From NCBI GenBank assembly GCA_910587915.1, contig CAJUOB010000019.1, positions 1 to 55,424 of the forward strand: DNA of 55,424 nucleotides, given 5' to 3'. Every line of letters starts with the position of its first letter. The first letter of the stretch is position 1. The notes under the pieces are model-generated. The model worked only from the letters and a program-made list of their open reading frames with translations. It made no database searches and was not told where the DNA came from. The position numbers and the translations under genes were made by a program. Shown piece by piece: positions 33,594 through 42,127 of this stretch. This stretch comes from an uncultured Muribaculaceae bacterium (GTDB taxonomy: Bacteria; Bacteroidota; Bacteroidia; Bacteroidales; Muribaculaceae).

Positions 33594-33941
33594 ATGATGG
33601 AATGCAAAAACACCGACATAGGATTGCGTGAGGCTCAAAAGGCTGTCGACGGATGGATACGCACCGTCGGCGTGCGGTATTTCTCACCTCTTACAAATAT
33701 GGCCATTCTGGCCGAGGAGGTCGGAGAAGTAGCGCGCATAATTGCACGCACCGATGGAGAACAGTCCGCCAAAGCCGGCGAGAAACTCGACCTCGCCGAT
33801 GAGCTCGCCGACACCATGTGGGTAATCATGGCAATAGCCAATCAACACGGTATTGATCTGGCCGACGCATTTCACAACAATATATCGAAAAAATGCGTTA
33901 GGGATAGCAGAAGACATATCGATAATCCAAAACTAACCTAA
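33594..33941 (+). CDS. MazG-like nucleotide pyrophosphohydrolase
   Basis: This ~115-residue all-alpha protein has the MazG/NTP-PPase pattern: LTNMAILAEEVGEVARIIAR with the EExxE metal site, then LDLADELADTMWVIMAIANQHGID with the E...D half. Such enzymes hydrolyse (d)NTPs or related nucleotides to the monophosphate and pyrophosphate, cleaning the pool. Start is 33594 or 33597, right behind the promoter, making a leaderless message likely. deoC follows by 13 bases, so both deal with deoxynucleotide turnover. Exact substrate unknown. Confidence 0.88.
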   Translation: MMECKNTDIGLREAQKAVDGWIRTVGVRYFSPLTNMAILAEEVGEVARIIARTDGEQSAKAGEKLDLADELADTMWVIMAIANQHGIDLADAFHNNISKKCVRDSRRHIDNPKLT

Positions 33942-33954
33942 AAACACACCAATT

Positions 33955-34851
33955 ATGAGCGAACCTACATCCGACAAATACACTCAGGCCATTTCCGCCA
34001 GCAAGGTTACGGAAGACGACGCAACTGTCGAAGCCGCCGTTAAGAAAATCCTCGACGAACATCTCGCCGAAAACAATACAAAGGAAGTATATACATTCCT
34101 GTTCAACACCATCGACCTCACCACTCTCAAGGGCACTGACTCGCCCTCGTCGGTGGCACGATTCACTCAAAATGTCAACGACTTCGAGGAGCGCTTCCCC
34201 TCGCTTCCCAATGTTGCCGCCATCTGCGTATACCCCAACTTCTCGCCTGTGGTACGCACAGTCCTCGAGGTTTCCGACGTGAAACTCGCCTGTGTCTCGG
34301 GTGCATTCCCCTCGTCGCAGAGTTTCGAGGAAGTGAAAATAGCCGAGACATCGCTGGCCGTTGCCAACGGCGCCGATGAAATCGACATCGTGCTCAACCT
34401 CGGATACTTCCTCGACCACGACTACGAGTCGCTCGTCGACGAAATCACCGAGCAGAAAGAAGCTTGCCGCGACGCACGCCTCAAGGTCATCCTCGAAACC
34501 GGCGCCCTCAAGACTGCCAAAAACATCAAGACTGCATCTATCCTCTCGCTTTACTCCGGTGCCGACTTCCTCAAGACCTCTACCGGTAAGGACTACCCCG
34601 GAGCAAGCCTCGAAGCGGCCTACATCATGGCTCAGTGTATCAAGGAATACTACGAAAAGACCGGCAACCGCGTAGGATTCAAGGCTTCCGGCGGTGTTGC
34701 CACTACCGAGGACGCAGTGAAGTACTACACAATCATCAAAGAAGTGCTCGGTGAAGAATGGCTCACCAACGAATACTTCCGTCTCGGAGCAAGCCGTCTG
34801 GCCAACAATCTCCTCAGCGATATCGTGGGCTACGAAGTAAAGCACTTCTAA
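33955..34851 (+). CDS. deoC: Deoxyribose-phosphate aldolase DeoC
   Basis: This 298-residue class I aldolase has AAICVYPNFSPVVRTVL, a NGADEIDIVLNLGYFL segment, LKVILETGAL, the Schiff-base lysine in GADFLKTSTGK, and VGFKASGGV with the second active-site lysine. It cleaves 2-deoxyribose-5-phosphate to glyceraldehyde-3-phosphate and acetaldehyde in the cytoplasm. It is longer than the ~220-residue bacterial short form and resembles the ~260-300-residue E. coli-like form. It lies directly downstream of the MazG-like gene; the two together fit nucleoside salvage. Confidence 0.95.
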   Translation: MSEPTSDKYTQAISASKVTEDDATVEAAVKKILDEHLAENNTKEVYTFLFNTIDLTTLKGTDSPSSVARFTQNVNDFEERFPSLPNVAAICVYPNFSPVVRTVLEVSDVKLACVSGAFPSSQSFEEVKIAETSLAVANGADEIDIVLNLGYFLDHDYESLVDEITEQKEACRDARLKVILETGALKTAKNIKTASILSLYSGADFLKTSTGKDYPGASLEAAYIMAQCIKEYYEKTGNRVGFKASGGVATTEDAVKYYTIIKEVLGEEWLTNEYFRLGASRLANNLLSDIVGYEVKHF

Positions 34852-34884
34852 ATAACCTCTTAAAACCACTAAACCACCTGAATA

Positions 34885-35445
34885 ATGAAGATTTGGGTAT
34901 ATCTCGACGGCCGTCAGCAGGGCCCCTATGAACTGGAAGAACTTTTCGACCTACCTGTCGACGAGAACACTAAAGTATGGTTCGACGGCCTACCTCGTTG
35001 GTGCGCCGCCGGTGAAATCGAGGAACTGCGCTGTCTTTTCGACAGCAACAGTCCTGTGCACGACACCCCCGCAAACGAGCAGACCGAAACCGGCGAGCAG
35101 ACCGAAACCGACACTGTTGTCGAAGAAACAGCCGAAGCCGTTCCTCTGCAGGAGAGCAAACCCAAATCGCCCTATACCCCGGGCCGCCGCACACCCCACC
35201 GGGAATTGCCCGAGGAGCCTTGCCCATCCACCTATCTCGGATGGAGCATAGCATTGACCATATGCTGCTGCTCACCTCTGAGTCTCGGCGCACTCGTGGC
35301 ATCGATATGTGTCACCAGCTTCTATCAGGGAGGCAATGTGGAGAAAGCCCGCAAGGCATCGGAAGTTGCCGCGTGGCTCATCATGATAGCAATAGCGCTG
35401 GGCTTCTTCCCCGTGATGCTGATGAGCAGCATCTTCGGCGGATGA
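34885..35445 (+). CDS. GYF_2 (DUF4339) plus CD225/dispanin-type membrane protein
   Basis: This 186-residue protein begins with a GYF_2-like domain (MKIWVYLDGRQQGPYELEEL...VWFDGLPRWCAAGEI), passes through an acidic Glu/Thr-rich linker, and ends in two hydrophobic helices (YLGWSIALTICCCSPLSLGALVASICV and ASEVAAWLIMIAIALGFFPVML) with the CD225/dispanin pattern and a Cys-rich first helix. It is probably an inner-membrane protein with a cytosolic peptide-binding head. The end overlaps the start of the next gene (ATGA). Function not established for bacterial members. Confidence 0.85.
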   Translation: MKIWVYLDGRQQGPYELEELFDLPVDENTKVWFDGLPRWCAAGEIEELRCLFDSNSPVHDTPANEQTETGEQTETDTVVEETAEAVPLQESKPKSPYTPGRRTPHRELPEEPCPSTYLGWSIALTICCCSPLSLGALVASICVTSFYQGGNVEKARKASEVAAWLIMIAIALGFFPVMLMSSIFGG

Positions 35446-35819
35446 GACCCGACAAATACCGTGCAACGGCTACGGCGGCAATACTGCTCGCCGTAGCCGT
35501 TATATTTTGTTGGTACTACTACACTCACGACCCGTCCGACGGACATGCCCCACGGTGCCTATTCAAATTCATTTCGGGCTTCGACTGCCCCGGATGCGGA
35601 AGCCAGAGAGCCCTGCACGCATTTCTGCATGGCAAGCTGGCGCAGGCATGGCACTACAATCCATTTATATTCTTTGCAGTCCCTATTGCGGCATTCTACA
35701 TCATCCTCGAATCCGGACGCGACAGCTGGCCCCGGCTACACGCCCGAGCCGTCCATCCCGCCATACTGGCCACCATTCTCATATCTATTATAGCCTGGTG
35801 GCTAATCCGCAACATTTAG
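35442..35819 (+). CDS. DUF2752 family membrane protein
   Basis: This 125-residue protein starts in an ATGA overlap with the preceding stop. It has an N-terminal helix (ATAAILLAVAVIFCWYYYT), the DUF2752 signature FDCPGCGSQRALHAFLHGKLAQAWHYNP near residues 45-75, and two more hydrophobic segments. The Cys-x-x-Cys-Gly motif may bind metal or form a disulfide. Pairing with dispanin-type proteins is common in Bacteroidetes. Its TAG stop overlaps the left end of the MITE-like element (35818). Confidence 0.87.
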   Translation: MRPDKYRATATAAILLAVAVIFCWYYYTHDPSDGHAPRCLFKFISGFDCPGCGSQRALHAFLHGKLAQAWHYNPFIFFAVPIAAFYIILESGRDSWPRLHARAVHPAILATILISIIAWWLIRNI

Positions 35820-36122
35820 AGGTTGTTTAATAATATAAGTTAACGTGTGGGTTCCATGTTTTGGAGTGTATTTCACGATGCAGGTGAAGGAGTGTACTGG
35901 ATGTACACGACTGAACCAAAGCGGGAAAGACGCCCAAAGCATGGAAGACCAAAGGTAACTTACCCCTGGCAATACAAATTGAACGGACAAATCTTCAGAG
36001 TTTACAGACATGAAATATAGAAAACAAAGAATAATACCATCGCCTCGGCTACTCTTTGGCGCTTTCCGCGTCACTCAAAGATTAGCCGCCCACGCGTTAA
36101 CTTATATTATTAAACAACCTCT
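35818..36122. mobile_element. MITE-like element with 34-bp terminal inverted repeats
   Basis: The left end (35818-35851) and the right end (36089-36122) are inverted copies of 34 bases with one mismatch (T at 35848 against C in the inverted right end). They carry GAGGTTGTTTAA and ATAAGTTAACG. The element is 305 bases long and too short for a transposase. Read as GAGG...CCTC it is flanked by a TTA on each side, a possible 3-base target duplication of the TNA type made by IS1031-group IS5-family elements. The interior has no convincing gene. The left end lies on the stop codon of the DUF2752 gene. Assignment to an IS family is inference. Confidence 0.75.
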
Positions 36123-36135
36123 TAATCGTCCTAAT

Positions 36136-36166
36136 TTTGTAATCTTGGCCATAATGACTATTTTTG
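36136..36166 (+). promoter_or_regulatory. Promoter of the GH31 gene
   Basis: TTTG (36136-36139) and TATTTTTG (36159-36166) lie 19 bases apart, just outside the right end of the MITE-like element. A start codon at 36164 would be inside this promoter, which supports 36191 or 36215 instead. Confidence 0.65.
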
Positions 36167-36214
36167 TACTTCAGTGACCATGGCCTAAACATGGCACGAT
36201 ATACCATATACCCC

Positions 36215-38524
36215 ATGAGATTCAGAATAGCATCAGGCGTTTTCGCATTTATTCTATCGGTTGCCGGTGTTTCGGCGCAAACCATAACCCACACCTATCC
36301 CGATGGCCGCACCACCACTGCTACGGCCCTGTCGCCCTCGATAGTGCGCGTCGACAATACTGCCGCCGGGCAGAACGTCGCACCCGAGCAGTCGGTACTT
36401 GCCATGCCAACAGGAGATTTCTCGGCACGATCTAAAATCAGTTTCAGCTTCGGGCCCGATGGCGCACTGCACATCACCACACCGCTCAACAGCCTTGTCG
36501 ACGACGGTTCCCGGCCTTCCGACAACGGCCTCACCGAAACCACCCTGCTCATTGCCGAGCCCGGCACATGGCGCGGTGGTGGCGAACGCGGACACAGCAT
36601 AGCCATGAGCGGCGACACACTGGTGATGTACAACCGCCAGAACTACGGCTATACAGGCTCCGACCCACGTGTGAAGCAGATGAACATCACCATGCCGGTG
36701 GTTCTCTCCGACCGTGGCTTCGCCCTTGTTTTCGACGACTACGCCGCAGCGGAGCTTATACTTGGTAACCCCGTGCGCTACATCACCGAAAGCACCAAGC
36801 CCGTAAGCTACTACTATGTCTACGGCTCCACTCCCGCCGAACTCACCAAAAGTCTCACAGAGCTCACGGGCCGACAGCCTCTGCCACCGCTTTGGTCGCT
36901 CGGATACATCACATCGAAATACGGATACCGCACCCAGGCCGAGACCGAGGCTACCGTCGACACCCTAAAACAGGCCGGATACCCCCTCGACGGCATCGTG
37001 CTTGACCTTTATTGGTACGGCAAAGAAGACGACATGGGACGCTTCGCATGGGATGCCGACCAGTGGCCCGATCCTAAAGGGATGCTGGCATCGCTCAAAG
37101 ACCGTGGAGTCAACACCGTGGCCATATCGCAGCCCTATGTGATAACAGATGGCCGTGGCGCAGCCAACTACGATGAGCTTGCCGCCGCAGGAGCACTTTT
37201 GCGCGATAAATCCGGAGCAGTGCAACCGGTCGAAACATGGGTCGGCAAGGGTGGAATGTTCGATGTCTCACGGCCGGAGGACCGGGCTTGGCTCACCCAA
37301 CGCTACAAGGAGCTCACCGACATGGGCATGGGCGGATGGTGGGGCGACCTCGGCGAGCCCGAGGTACATCCCGAAACCGGACTGCATGCCAATGGACTGC
37401 CCACACGGTTATACCACAACAAATATGGCAACGACTGGAGCGAGATCATAGCCAACCTATATGCCACGAACTACCCCGACCGTCGCCTCATGACACTCAT
37501 GCGCGGCGGCACAACCGGCCTGCAGCGCTTCTCGGTATTCCCCTGGAGCACCGATGTGTCGCGTTCGTGGGGTGGCCTCGAGCCGCAGGTACGCATAATG
37601 CTCAACTCCGGCCTCAGCGGACTCGGATACATGGCAAGCGACCTTGGCGGATTTGCCCTCGGCGACCAGGTGTACATGCCCGACCTATATCTGCGTTGGC
37701 TGCAGATGGGCCTGTTCTCGCCCGTATTCCGCACACACGGCACAAAATTCGCCGAGCCATACAACTACCCCATGTACGAATCCGAACTTCTTACATTGGT
37801 GAAGGACCGCTACCGCTGGCTGCCCTACAACTATACTTTGGCCTACGAGAACACCTCAAAGGGCTGGCCGCTGGTACGTCCGCTCGACTTCCATGGCGAT
37901 ACCGGACAAGGAACCGACGATGAGTTCCTATGGGGCCGCGATGTCCTTGTGGCTCCGGTACTTACCGAAGGCACACGCTCGCGCAATGTATATCTCCCCG
38001 GTGGATCCCGTTGGATTGACTTCAACAACACCGCATCGGTCTATGCCGGTGGAAGCACCGTAGCCGCCTACCCTGCCCCGCTGGGCACACTGCCGCTCTT
38101 CGTACGTGCCGGTGCATTCATTCCCACGGCCGACTACTCCATGGAGAATACCGGCGATTACCGCGCCGACAACTTCACGGTCAACTATTACCCTCTCCCG
38201 GGCATCAAAAGCTCCTATACCCTCTTCGACGACAACCGCATGACACCCGGAACTCTCGAGCGCGGCCAATACCGTCTTATACACTTCGACGGAAACGCCA
38301 CGGCGAAGAAAACAACCGTGAAGATAACATCGGAAGGCACCTACCCCGGAGCCCCCGCAAAGATAGAATTCACATTCAAGGTCAATTGCGTAGCCGCAGC
38401 CCCTCGCTCGGTCAAAGCCGGCAAAGAGACCCTACAGTACCGCTACGACCCCAAGAACCGCACTCTCGAATTTACGGTATCATACACACCATCGACCAAG
38501 CTTGAGGTCTCCATAGCGCAATGA
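36215..38524 (+). CDS. Exported alpha-glucosidase-type enzyme, GH31
   Basis: This 769-residue enzyme starts at the ATG before a signal peptide (MRFRIASGVFAFILSVAGVSAQ); 36191 is an alternative with a longer basic start. After an N-terminal beta domain comes the GH31 barrel: PPLWSLGYITSKYGYRTQAE, LDLYWYGKEDDMGRF, GGWWGDLGEPEVHPETG, whose Asp is the expected nucleophile, and FSPVFRTHGTKFAEPY. C-terminal beta domains (DUF5110-like) follow. It most likely releases glucose from alpha-linked glucans or oligosaccharides in the periplasm; xylosidase or galactosidase activity is also found in GH31. It stands alone with its own promoter. Confidence 0.94.
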   Translation: MRFRIASGVFAFILSVAGVSAQTITHTYPDGRTTTATALSPSIVRVDNTAAGQNVAPEQSVLAMPTGDFSARSKISFSFGPDGALHITTPLNSLVDDGSRPSDNGLTETTLLIAEPGTWRGGGERGHSIAMSGDTLVMYNRQNYGYTGSDPRVKQMNITMPVVLSDRGFALVFDDYAAAELILGNPVRYITESTKPVSYYYVYGSTPAELTKSLTELTGRQPLPPLWSLGYITSKYGYRTQAETEATVDTLKQAGYPLDGIVLDLYWYGKEDDMGRFAWDADQWPDPKGMLASLKDRGVNTVAISQPYVITDGRGAANYDELAAAGALLRDKSGAVQPVETWVGKGGMFDVSRPEDRAWLTQRYKELTDMGMGGWWGDLGEPEVHPETGLHANGLPTRLYHNKYGNDWSEIIANLYATNYPDRRLMTLMRGGTTGLQRFSVFPWSTDVSRSWGGLEPQVRIMLNSGLSGLGYMASDLGGFALGDQVYMPDLYLRWLQMGLFSPVFRTHGTKFAEPYNYPMYESELLTLVKDRYRWLPYNYTLAYENTSKGWPLVRPLDFHGDTGQGTDDEFLWGRDVLVAPVLTEGTRSRNVYLPGGSRWIDFNNTASVYAGGSTVAAYPAPLGTLPLFVRAGAFIPTADYSMENTGDYRADNFTVNYYPLPGIKSSYTLFDDNRMTPGTLERGQYRLIHFDGNATAKKTTVKITSEGTYPGAPAKIEFTFKVNCVAAAPRSVKAGKETLQYRYDPKNRTLEFTVSYTPSTKLEVSIAQ

Positions 38525-38632
38525 ATGATGAAAGACGAAGTGTGAACGGTGGAAGTGAAGATAATGGCACCAACACCTCACCACTAACTACTAACTCCTA
38601 ATTTATAAACTTCTAACTTCTAATCAACCAGC
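38525..38632. repeat. Spacer with CTAACT-type repeats before ribE
   Basis: The 108-base gap ends in repeated CTAACT/CTAATT words (from about 38584). Similar words form palindromes at 20711-20817 and 40543-40642. I find no FMN riboswitch here. Confidence 0.4.
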
Positions 38633-39244
38633 ATGTTTTCCGGAATAGTAGAAGAAGCAGCCCGAGTGACGGGTGTGAGCCGCAACGGCGGCAACGTGGA
38701 CCTCTCCATCTCGTGCTCATTTGCCGATGAACTCCACGTAGACCAGTCGGTAGCTCACAATGGCGTATGCCTCACCGTCACCGAGATAAAGCCCGACAAG
38801 ACATATACCGTCACCGCAATACGCGAAACCCTCGACCGTTCCAACCTCGGTCTTCTCAAGGAAGGCGACCTCGTGAACCTCGAGCGCTCCATGGTGATGA
38901 ACGGACGACTCGACGGCCACATCGTGCAGGGCCATGTCGACACCACTGCCGTGTGCACAGCAGTGGAAGAGGCCGATGGCAGCACATACTTCACATTCGA
39001 ATACGAAGTACCGCGCGAGATGGCGCTGAAGGGCTACATGACAGTAGAAAAAGGCTCTGTGACGGTAAATGGCGTAAGCCTAACCGTCTGCGACAGCACT
39101 GTCACAAGCTTCCGCGTGGCCATCATACCCTACACTTTCGAGCACACCAACTTCTGCAACATCGTCAAAGGCTCGGTGGTAAACCTCGAATTCGATATCA
39201 TTGGCAAATATCTGGCCCGTCTTCAGGAACTGAAGGAAGCATAG
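38633..39244 (+). CDS. ribE: Riboflavin synthase alpha subunit
   Basis: This 203-residue enzyme has two lumazine-binding halves. The first begins MFSGIVEEAARV and contains VAHNGVCLTVTEI; the second starts near LDGHIVQGHVDTTAV and contains GSVTVNGVSLTVCDS. It dismutates two 6,7-dimethyl-8-ribityllumazine molecules to riboflavin in the cytoplasm, as a trimer. Length and the duplicated layout match the family. The DUF2851 gene starts 14 bases downstream. The symbol ribE is used in Bacteroidetes (ribC in some species). Confidence 0.95.
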   Translation: MFSGIVEEAARVTGVSRNGGNVDLSISCSFADELHVDQSVAHNGVCLTVTEIKPDKTYTVTAIRETLDRSNLGLLKEGDLVNLERSMVMNGRLDGHIVQGHVDTTAVCTAVEEADGSTYFTFEYEVPREMALKGYMTVEKGSVTVNGVSLTVCDSTVTSFRVAIIPYTFEHTNFCNIVKGSVVNLEFDIIGKYLARLQELKEA

Positions 39245-39257
39245 CCACCGGCCGGCC

Positions 39258-40550
39258 ATGGAGAAACTGATGCAGTACGTATGGCAGCACCGCCTATGGT
39301 CGGCGGTGCCCATGACTACGGTATCAGGCGAACGGATCGACGTGCTCGATCCGGGGCTCCTCAACACCGGTTCGGGGCCCGATTTCTTCAACGCCAAGAT
39401 TATGATAGGCAGCCGGCTATGGGCCGGCAATGTGGAAATCCACGTCAGGGCATCCGACTGGGCACGACACGGGCATACTGCCGACCATGCCTACGACAAC
39501 GTGATTCTACACGTGGTCGGCAACGACGACTCACGCGTGCTCCGCGCCGACGGCAGCGAGATTCCACAGATTGTGCTACGTTGCGCACCCGATCTACGGC
39601 ATCATTTCGACGCCCTGGTGAGCCATTTCGGCGATGGTCCTGCATGTGCCGACGCACTTCCGTCGTTTGCACCTCTGTATCTCACCGACTGGCTGTCGGC
39701 GCTCGGCTACGAACGGCTCTATCGCAAACGCGAGCACGCCGCCGCGCTTGCCGAACGATTCGAGGGCGACTGGACAGCAGCCATATACGTGCTGCTGGCA
39801 CGGGCGCTCGGCTTCGGCACAAATGCAGAGCCATTCGAACGCCTCGCGCTGTCGCTGCCTCTGCGCACACTCCTCAAGCACGGCGACTCCGCCATATCGG
39901 TGGAAGCAATGCTATTCGGTCAAGCCGGATTTCTCGAAGCCATCCCCGATAACGACCCTTACTGCGCACGACTCAACGAAGAATACACCTTCATGCGTGC
40001 CAAATTCGGACTACAGCCTCCGCGAAGCCTCGGTTGGAAAACAGGGCGCATAAGGCCTCTGAACATGCCCCACCGGCGCATAGCACTGCTCGCAGCCATG
40101 GTGGCAGGTGGTTTCAGAGCCGGATACGGAATCATGGATATCACCGATGTAGCCTCTGCCCGCGCGCTATTCGACGTCGCTCCATCCGACTACTGGCGCC
40201 GGCGCTATACATTTGGCGCCGAAGCGGCCGCATTCGTACCCCGGGTGCTCAGCGATGCCTCGGTCGCATCGCTCATCATCAATGTCGTAGCCCCCATACT
40301 ATCGGCCTACGGAGCGGCATATGGCCGTCCGGAACTCCACGAGCGCGCTGTCGACATTCTGTCGGCACTTCCGCCGGAAAACAATTCGCCCGTACGCGCA
40401 TTCACCGAGGCAGGAGTCCGATGTCCCGACGCTTTCACAAGCCAGGCACTCATAGAACTGCGCCGCTCCTACTGCGACACACGCAAATGCCTCTACTGCC
40501 GCATAGGACACCGTCTCCTCGCCCGGAAAGCAATAATACGCGATAGTTAG
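39258..40550 (+). CDS. DUF2851 family protein
   Basis: This 430-residue soluble protein matches DUF2851: MEKLMQYVWQHRLW at the start, then DVLDPGLLNTGSGPDFFNAKIMIG and WAGNVEIHVRASDWARHGH...AYDNVILHVV in the first 90 residues. The last 30 residues carry a Cys cluster (CDTRKCLYCRIGHRLL) that could bind a metal. No signal peptide. The family is near-universal in Bacteroidetes, but its activity is unknown; the N-terminal layout hints at a nucleic-acid-acting fold, which I cannot verify. Co-transcribed with ribE. Confidence 0.87.
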   Translation: MEKLMQYVWQHRLWSAVPMTTVSGERIDVLDPGLLNTGSGPDFFNAKIMIGSRLWAGNVEIHVRASDWARHGHTADHAYDNVILHVVGNDDSRVLRADGSEIPQIVLRCAPDLRHHFDALVSHFGDGPACADALPSFAPLYLTDWLSALGYERLYRKREHAAALAERFEGDWTAAIYVLLARALGFGTNAEPFERLALSLPLRTLLKHGDSAISVEAMLFGQAGFLEAIPDNDPYCARLNEEYTFMRAKFGLQPPRSLGWKTGRIRPLNMPHRRIALLAAMVAGGFRAGYGIMDITDVASARALFDVAPSDYWRRRYTFGAEAAAFVPRVLSDASVASLIINVVAPILSAYGAAYGRPELHERAVDILSALPPENNSPVRAFTEAGVRCPDAFTSQALIELRRSYCDTRKCLYCRIGHRLLARKAIIRDS

Positions 40551-40642
40551 GAGTTTATAGTGCAGTAATCGGCTAATCGCTTCACCATCTCACACGAACT
40601 CCTTGACTAACTTCCAACGACACACATCTAACTCCTAACTAT
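40543..40642. repeat. Palindromic spacer between DUF2851 gene and thyA
   Basis: ATAGTTAGGAGTT (40543-40555) and its exact complement (40630-40642) flank the intergenic gap as a 13-bp inverted repeat with a 74-base interior. The arms use the same CTAACTCC vocabulary as the spacer before ribE. Confidence 0.6.
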
Positions 40643-40646
40643 AAAA

Positions 40647-41441
40647 ATGATTCAATATCAGGAACTTCTACGACATATACTCGAACACGGAACCGTGAAA
40701 ACCGACCGTACCGGCACGGGCACGAAATCGGTGTTCGGCTACCAGATGCGTTTCAATCTCGCCGACGGATTTCCGCTGGTCACAACCAAGAAACTGCATC
40801 TCAAATCGATCATACACGAACTGCTGTGGTTCCTCGCCGGCGACACAAACGTGCACTACCTGCAGGAAAACGGTGTACGCATATGGAACGAATGGGCCGA
40901 TGCCGACGGCAACCTCGGCCATATATACGGCTATCAATGGCGCTCCTGGCCCGACTACAACGGCGGGACCATCGACCAGATAGCGGAGGCCATCGATACG
41001 ATAAAGCACAATCCCGACTCGCGCCGTATCATTGTGAGCGCATGGAATGTTGCCGATATACCGAACATGAATCTGCCGCCCTGCCACGCCTTCTTCCAGT
41101 TCTACGTAGCCGACGGACGACTGAGCCTGCAGCTATATCAGCGCAGCGCCGACTGCTTCCTCGGCGTGCCGTTCAACATCGCATCCTACGCCCTGCTGCT
41201 CATGATGGTGGCTCAGGTTACCGGGCTCGAGGCCGGCGACTTCGTGCATACCCTTGGCGATGCACACCTCTACCTCAATCACCTCGACCAGGCACGCCTG
41301 CAGCTCACCCGCGAGCCGCGTCCGCTGCCCCGCATGATCATCAACCCTGATGTGAAGGATATCTTCGATTTTAAATATAGCGATTTCACTCTCGAAGGAT
41401 ACGACCCGCACCCACATATCAAAGCCGAAGTCAGCGTATGA
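40647..41441 (+). CDS. thyA: Thymidylate synthase ThyA
   Basis: This 264-residue enzyme has the E. coli length. It begins MIQYQELLRHILEHG, with KTDRTGTGTKSVFGYQMRFNL and the active-site Cys in LPPCHAFFQFYV, followed by LQLYQRSADCFLGVPFNIASYALL. It methylates dUMP to dTMP with 5,10-methylenetetrahydrofolate. The start codon of folA overlaps its stop (ATGA), coupling production of dTMP and regeneration of tetrahydrofolate. Confidence 0.98.
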   Translation: MIQYQELLRHILEHGTVKTDRTGTGTKSVFGYQMRFNLADGFPLVTTKKLHLKSIIHELLWFLAGDTNVHYLQENGVRIWNEWADADGNLGHIYGYQWRSWPDYNGGTIDQIAEAIDTIKHNPDSRRIIVSAWNVADIPNMNLPPCHAFFQFYVADGRLSLQLYQRSADCFLGVPFNIASYALLLMMVAQVTGLEAGDFVHTLGDAHLYLNHLDQARLQLTREPRPLPRMIINPDVKDIFDFKYSDFTLEGYDPHPHIKAEVSV

Positions 41442-41908
41442 TACACATCATTGTAGCCATAGACCGCAAAGGCGCCATCGGACGCGGTGGCGACCTCGTG
41501 TTCCACATTCGCGAAGACCTGCGTCGCTTCAAGGCCCTCACCATGGGCAATACGCTCATAATGGGTCGCCGCACATTTGAATCACTCCCCGGCGGAGCAC
41601 TCCCGGGGCGTCGAAACATCGTTGTTACCCGCTCGGAAGCCTTCTCCGCCCCCGACGTAGAAACGGCGGCATCGCCCGAAGAAGCCCTTGCCATGGCCGC
41701 AGAAGGTCCGGGAGACACCTTTATAATAGGAGGAGGCCAGATTTATAAGCATATGCTTCCGCTTGCCGACCGTCTCGAACTGACAGTAGTCGACCGCGAA
41801 GCCGACGGAGCCGACACGTTCTTCCCCTCTATCGATCTCGACCTATACCGCATCGACAGCCTCGACCGCCGCGACGGCTACTCCTTCATCACCTTGACCC
41901 GAAAATGA
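41438..41908 (+). CDS. folA: Dihydrofolate reductase
   Basis: This 156-residue enzyme starts MIHIIVAIDRKGAIGRGGDLVFHI. It shows DLRRFKALTMGNTLIMGRRTFESLPGGALPGRRNIVVTR and DTFIIGGGQIYKHMLPLADRLELTVVD, the NADPH- and folate-binding features of DHFR. It reduces dihydrofolate formed by ThyA. One variation: the usual W after GDLP is absent (GDLVFHI). It overlaps thyA by 4 bases and is followed by a terminator. Confidence 0.96.
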   Translation: MIHIIVAIDRKGAIGRGGDLVFHIREDLRRFKALTMGNTLIMGRRTFESLPGGALPGRRNIVVTRSEAFSAPDVETAASPEEALAMAAEGPGDTFIIGGGQIYKHMLPLADRLELTVVDREADGADTFFPSIDLDLYRIDSLDRRDGYSFITLTRK

Positions 41909-41941
41909 GTTAAAGAAGTTAATAAAGTTAAGGAAGTTAAG
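41907..41941. repeat. 9-base tandem repeat after folA
   Basis: Four units of the type GTTAA-NNAA repeat with a 9-base period right at the folA stop. The complementary form occurs at 5846-5884. The period rules out simple poly-A and suggests a dispersed spacer repeat. Confidence 0.6.
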
Positions 41942-42006
41942 ACATTAGTGGCGGCTGGCAACGTTCACCCCCAACCGTTTTTAACTCCACTAACCGCTTC
42001 ATCGAT

Positions 42007-42040
42007 AACCCCGTCCGTACAGCAGTGCGGCGGGGTTTTT
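42007..42040 (+). terminator. Terminator of the thyA-folA unit
   Basis: AACCCCG (42007-42013) pairs with CGGGGTT, extended by an inner CCG/CGG, and is followed directly by TTTTT. This is a good intrinsic terminator about 100 bases after folA. Confidence 0.8.
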
Positions 42041-42068
42041 ATGTGTTAAATGCCATAGACAAACAAAA

Positions 42069-42101
42069 GCACAGCGCGTGCCTGCATGGAACGCGCTGTG
42101 C
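42069..42101 (-). terminator. Terminator of the hybrid sensor gene
   Basis: An 11-bp perfect stem (GCACAGCGCGT and its complement) closes an 11-base loop. Read on the minus strand it is followed by TTTTGTTT, 26 bases after the hybrid-sensor stop at 42128. Confidence 0.75.
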
Positions 42102-42127
42102 CGAAGTGAGCCGCATGGCCCATATAG

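Noticed and set aside
35802..36074. A 90-codon minus-strand frame within the inverted-repeat element
   Set aside because: It runs into the inverted repeat itself and the neighbouring gene, with no resemblance to a transposase.
38525..38632. Possible FMN riboswitch before ribE
   Set aside because: The gap is too short and lacks the conserved RFN segments; it holds only AT-rich spacer repeats.
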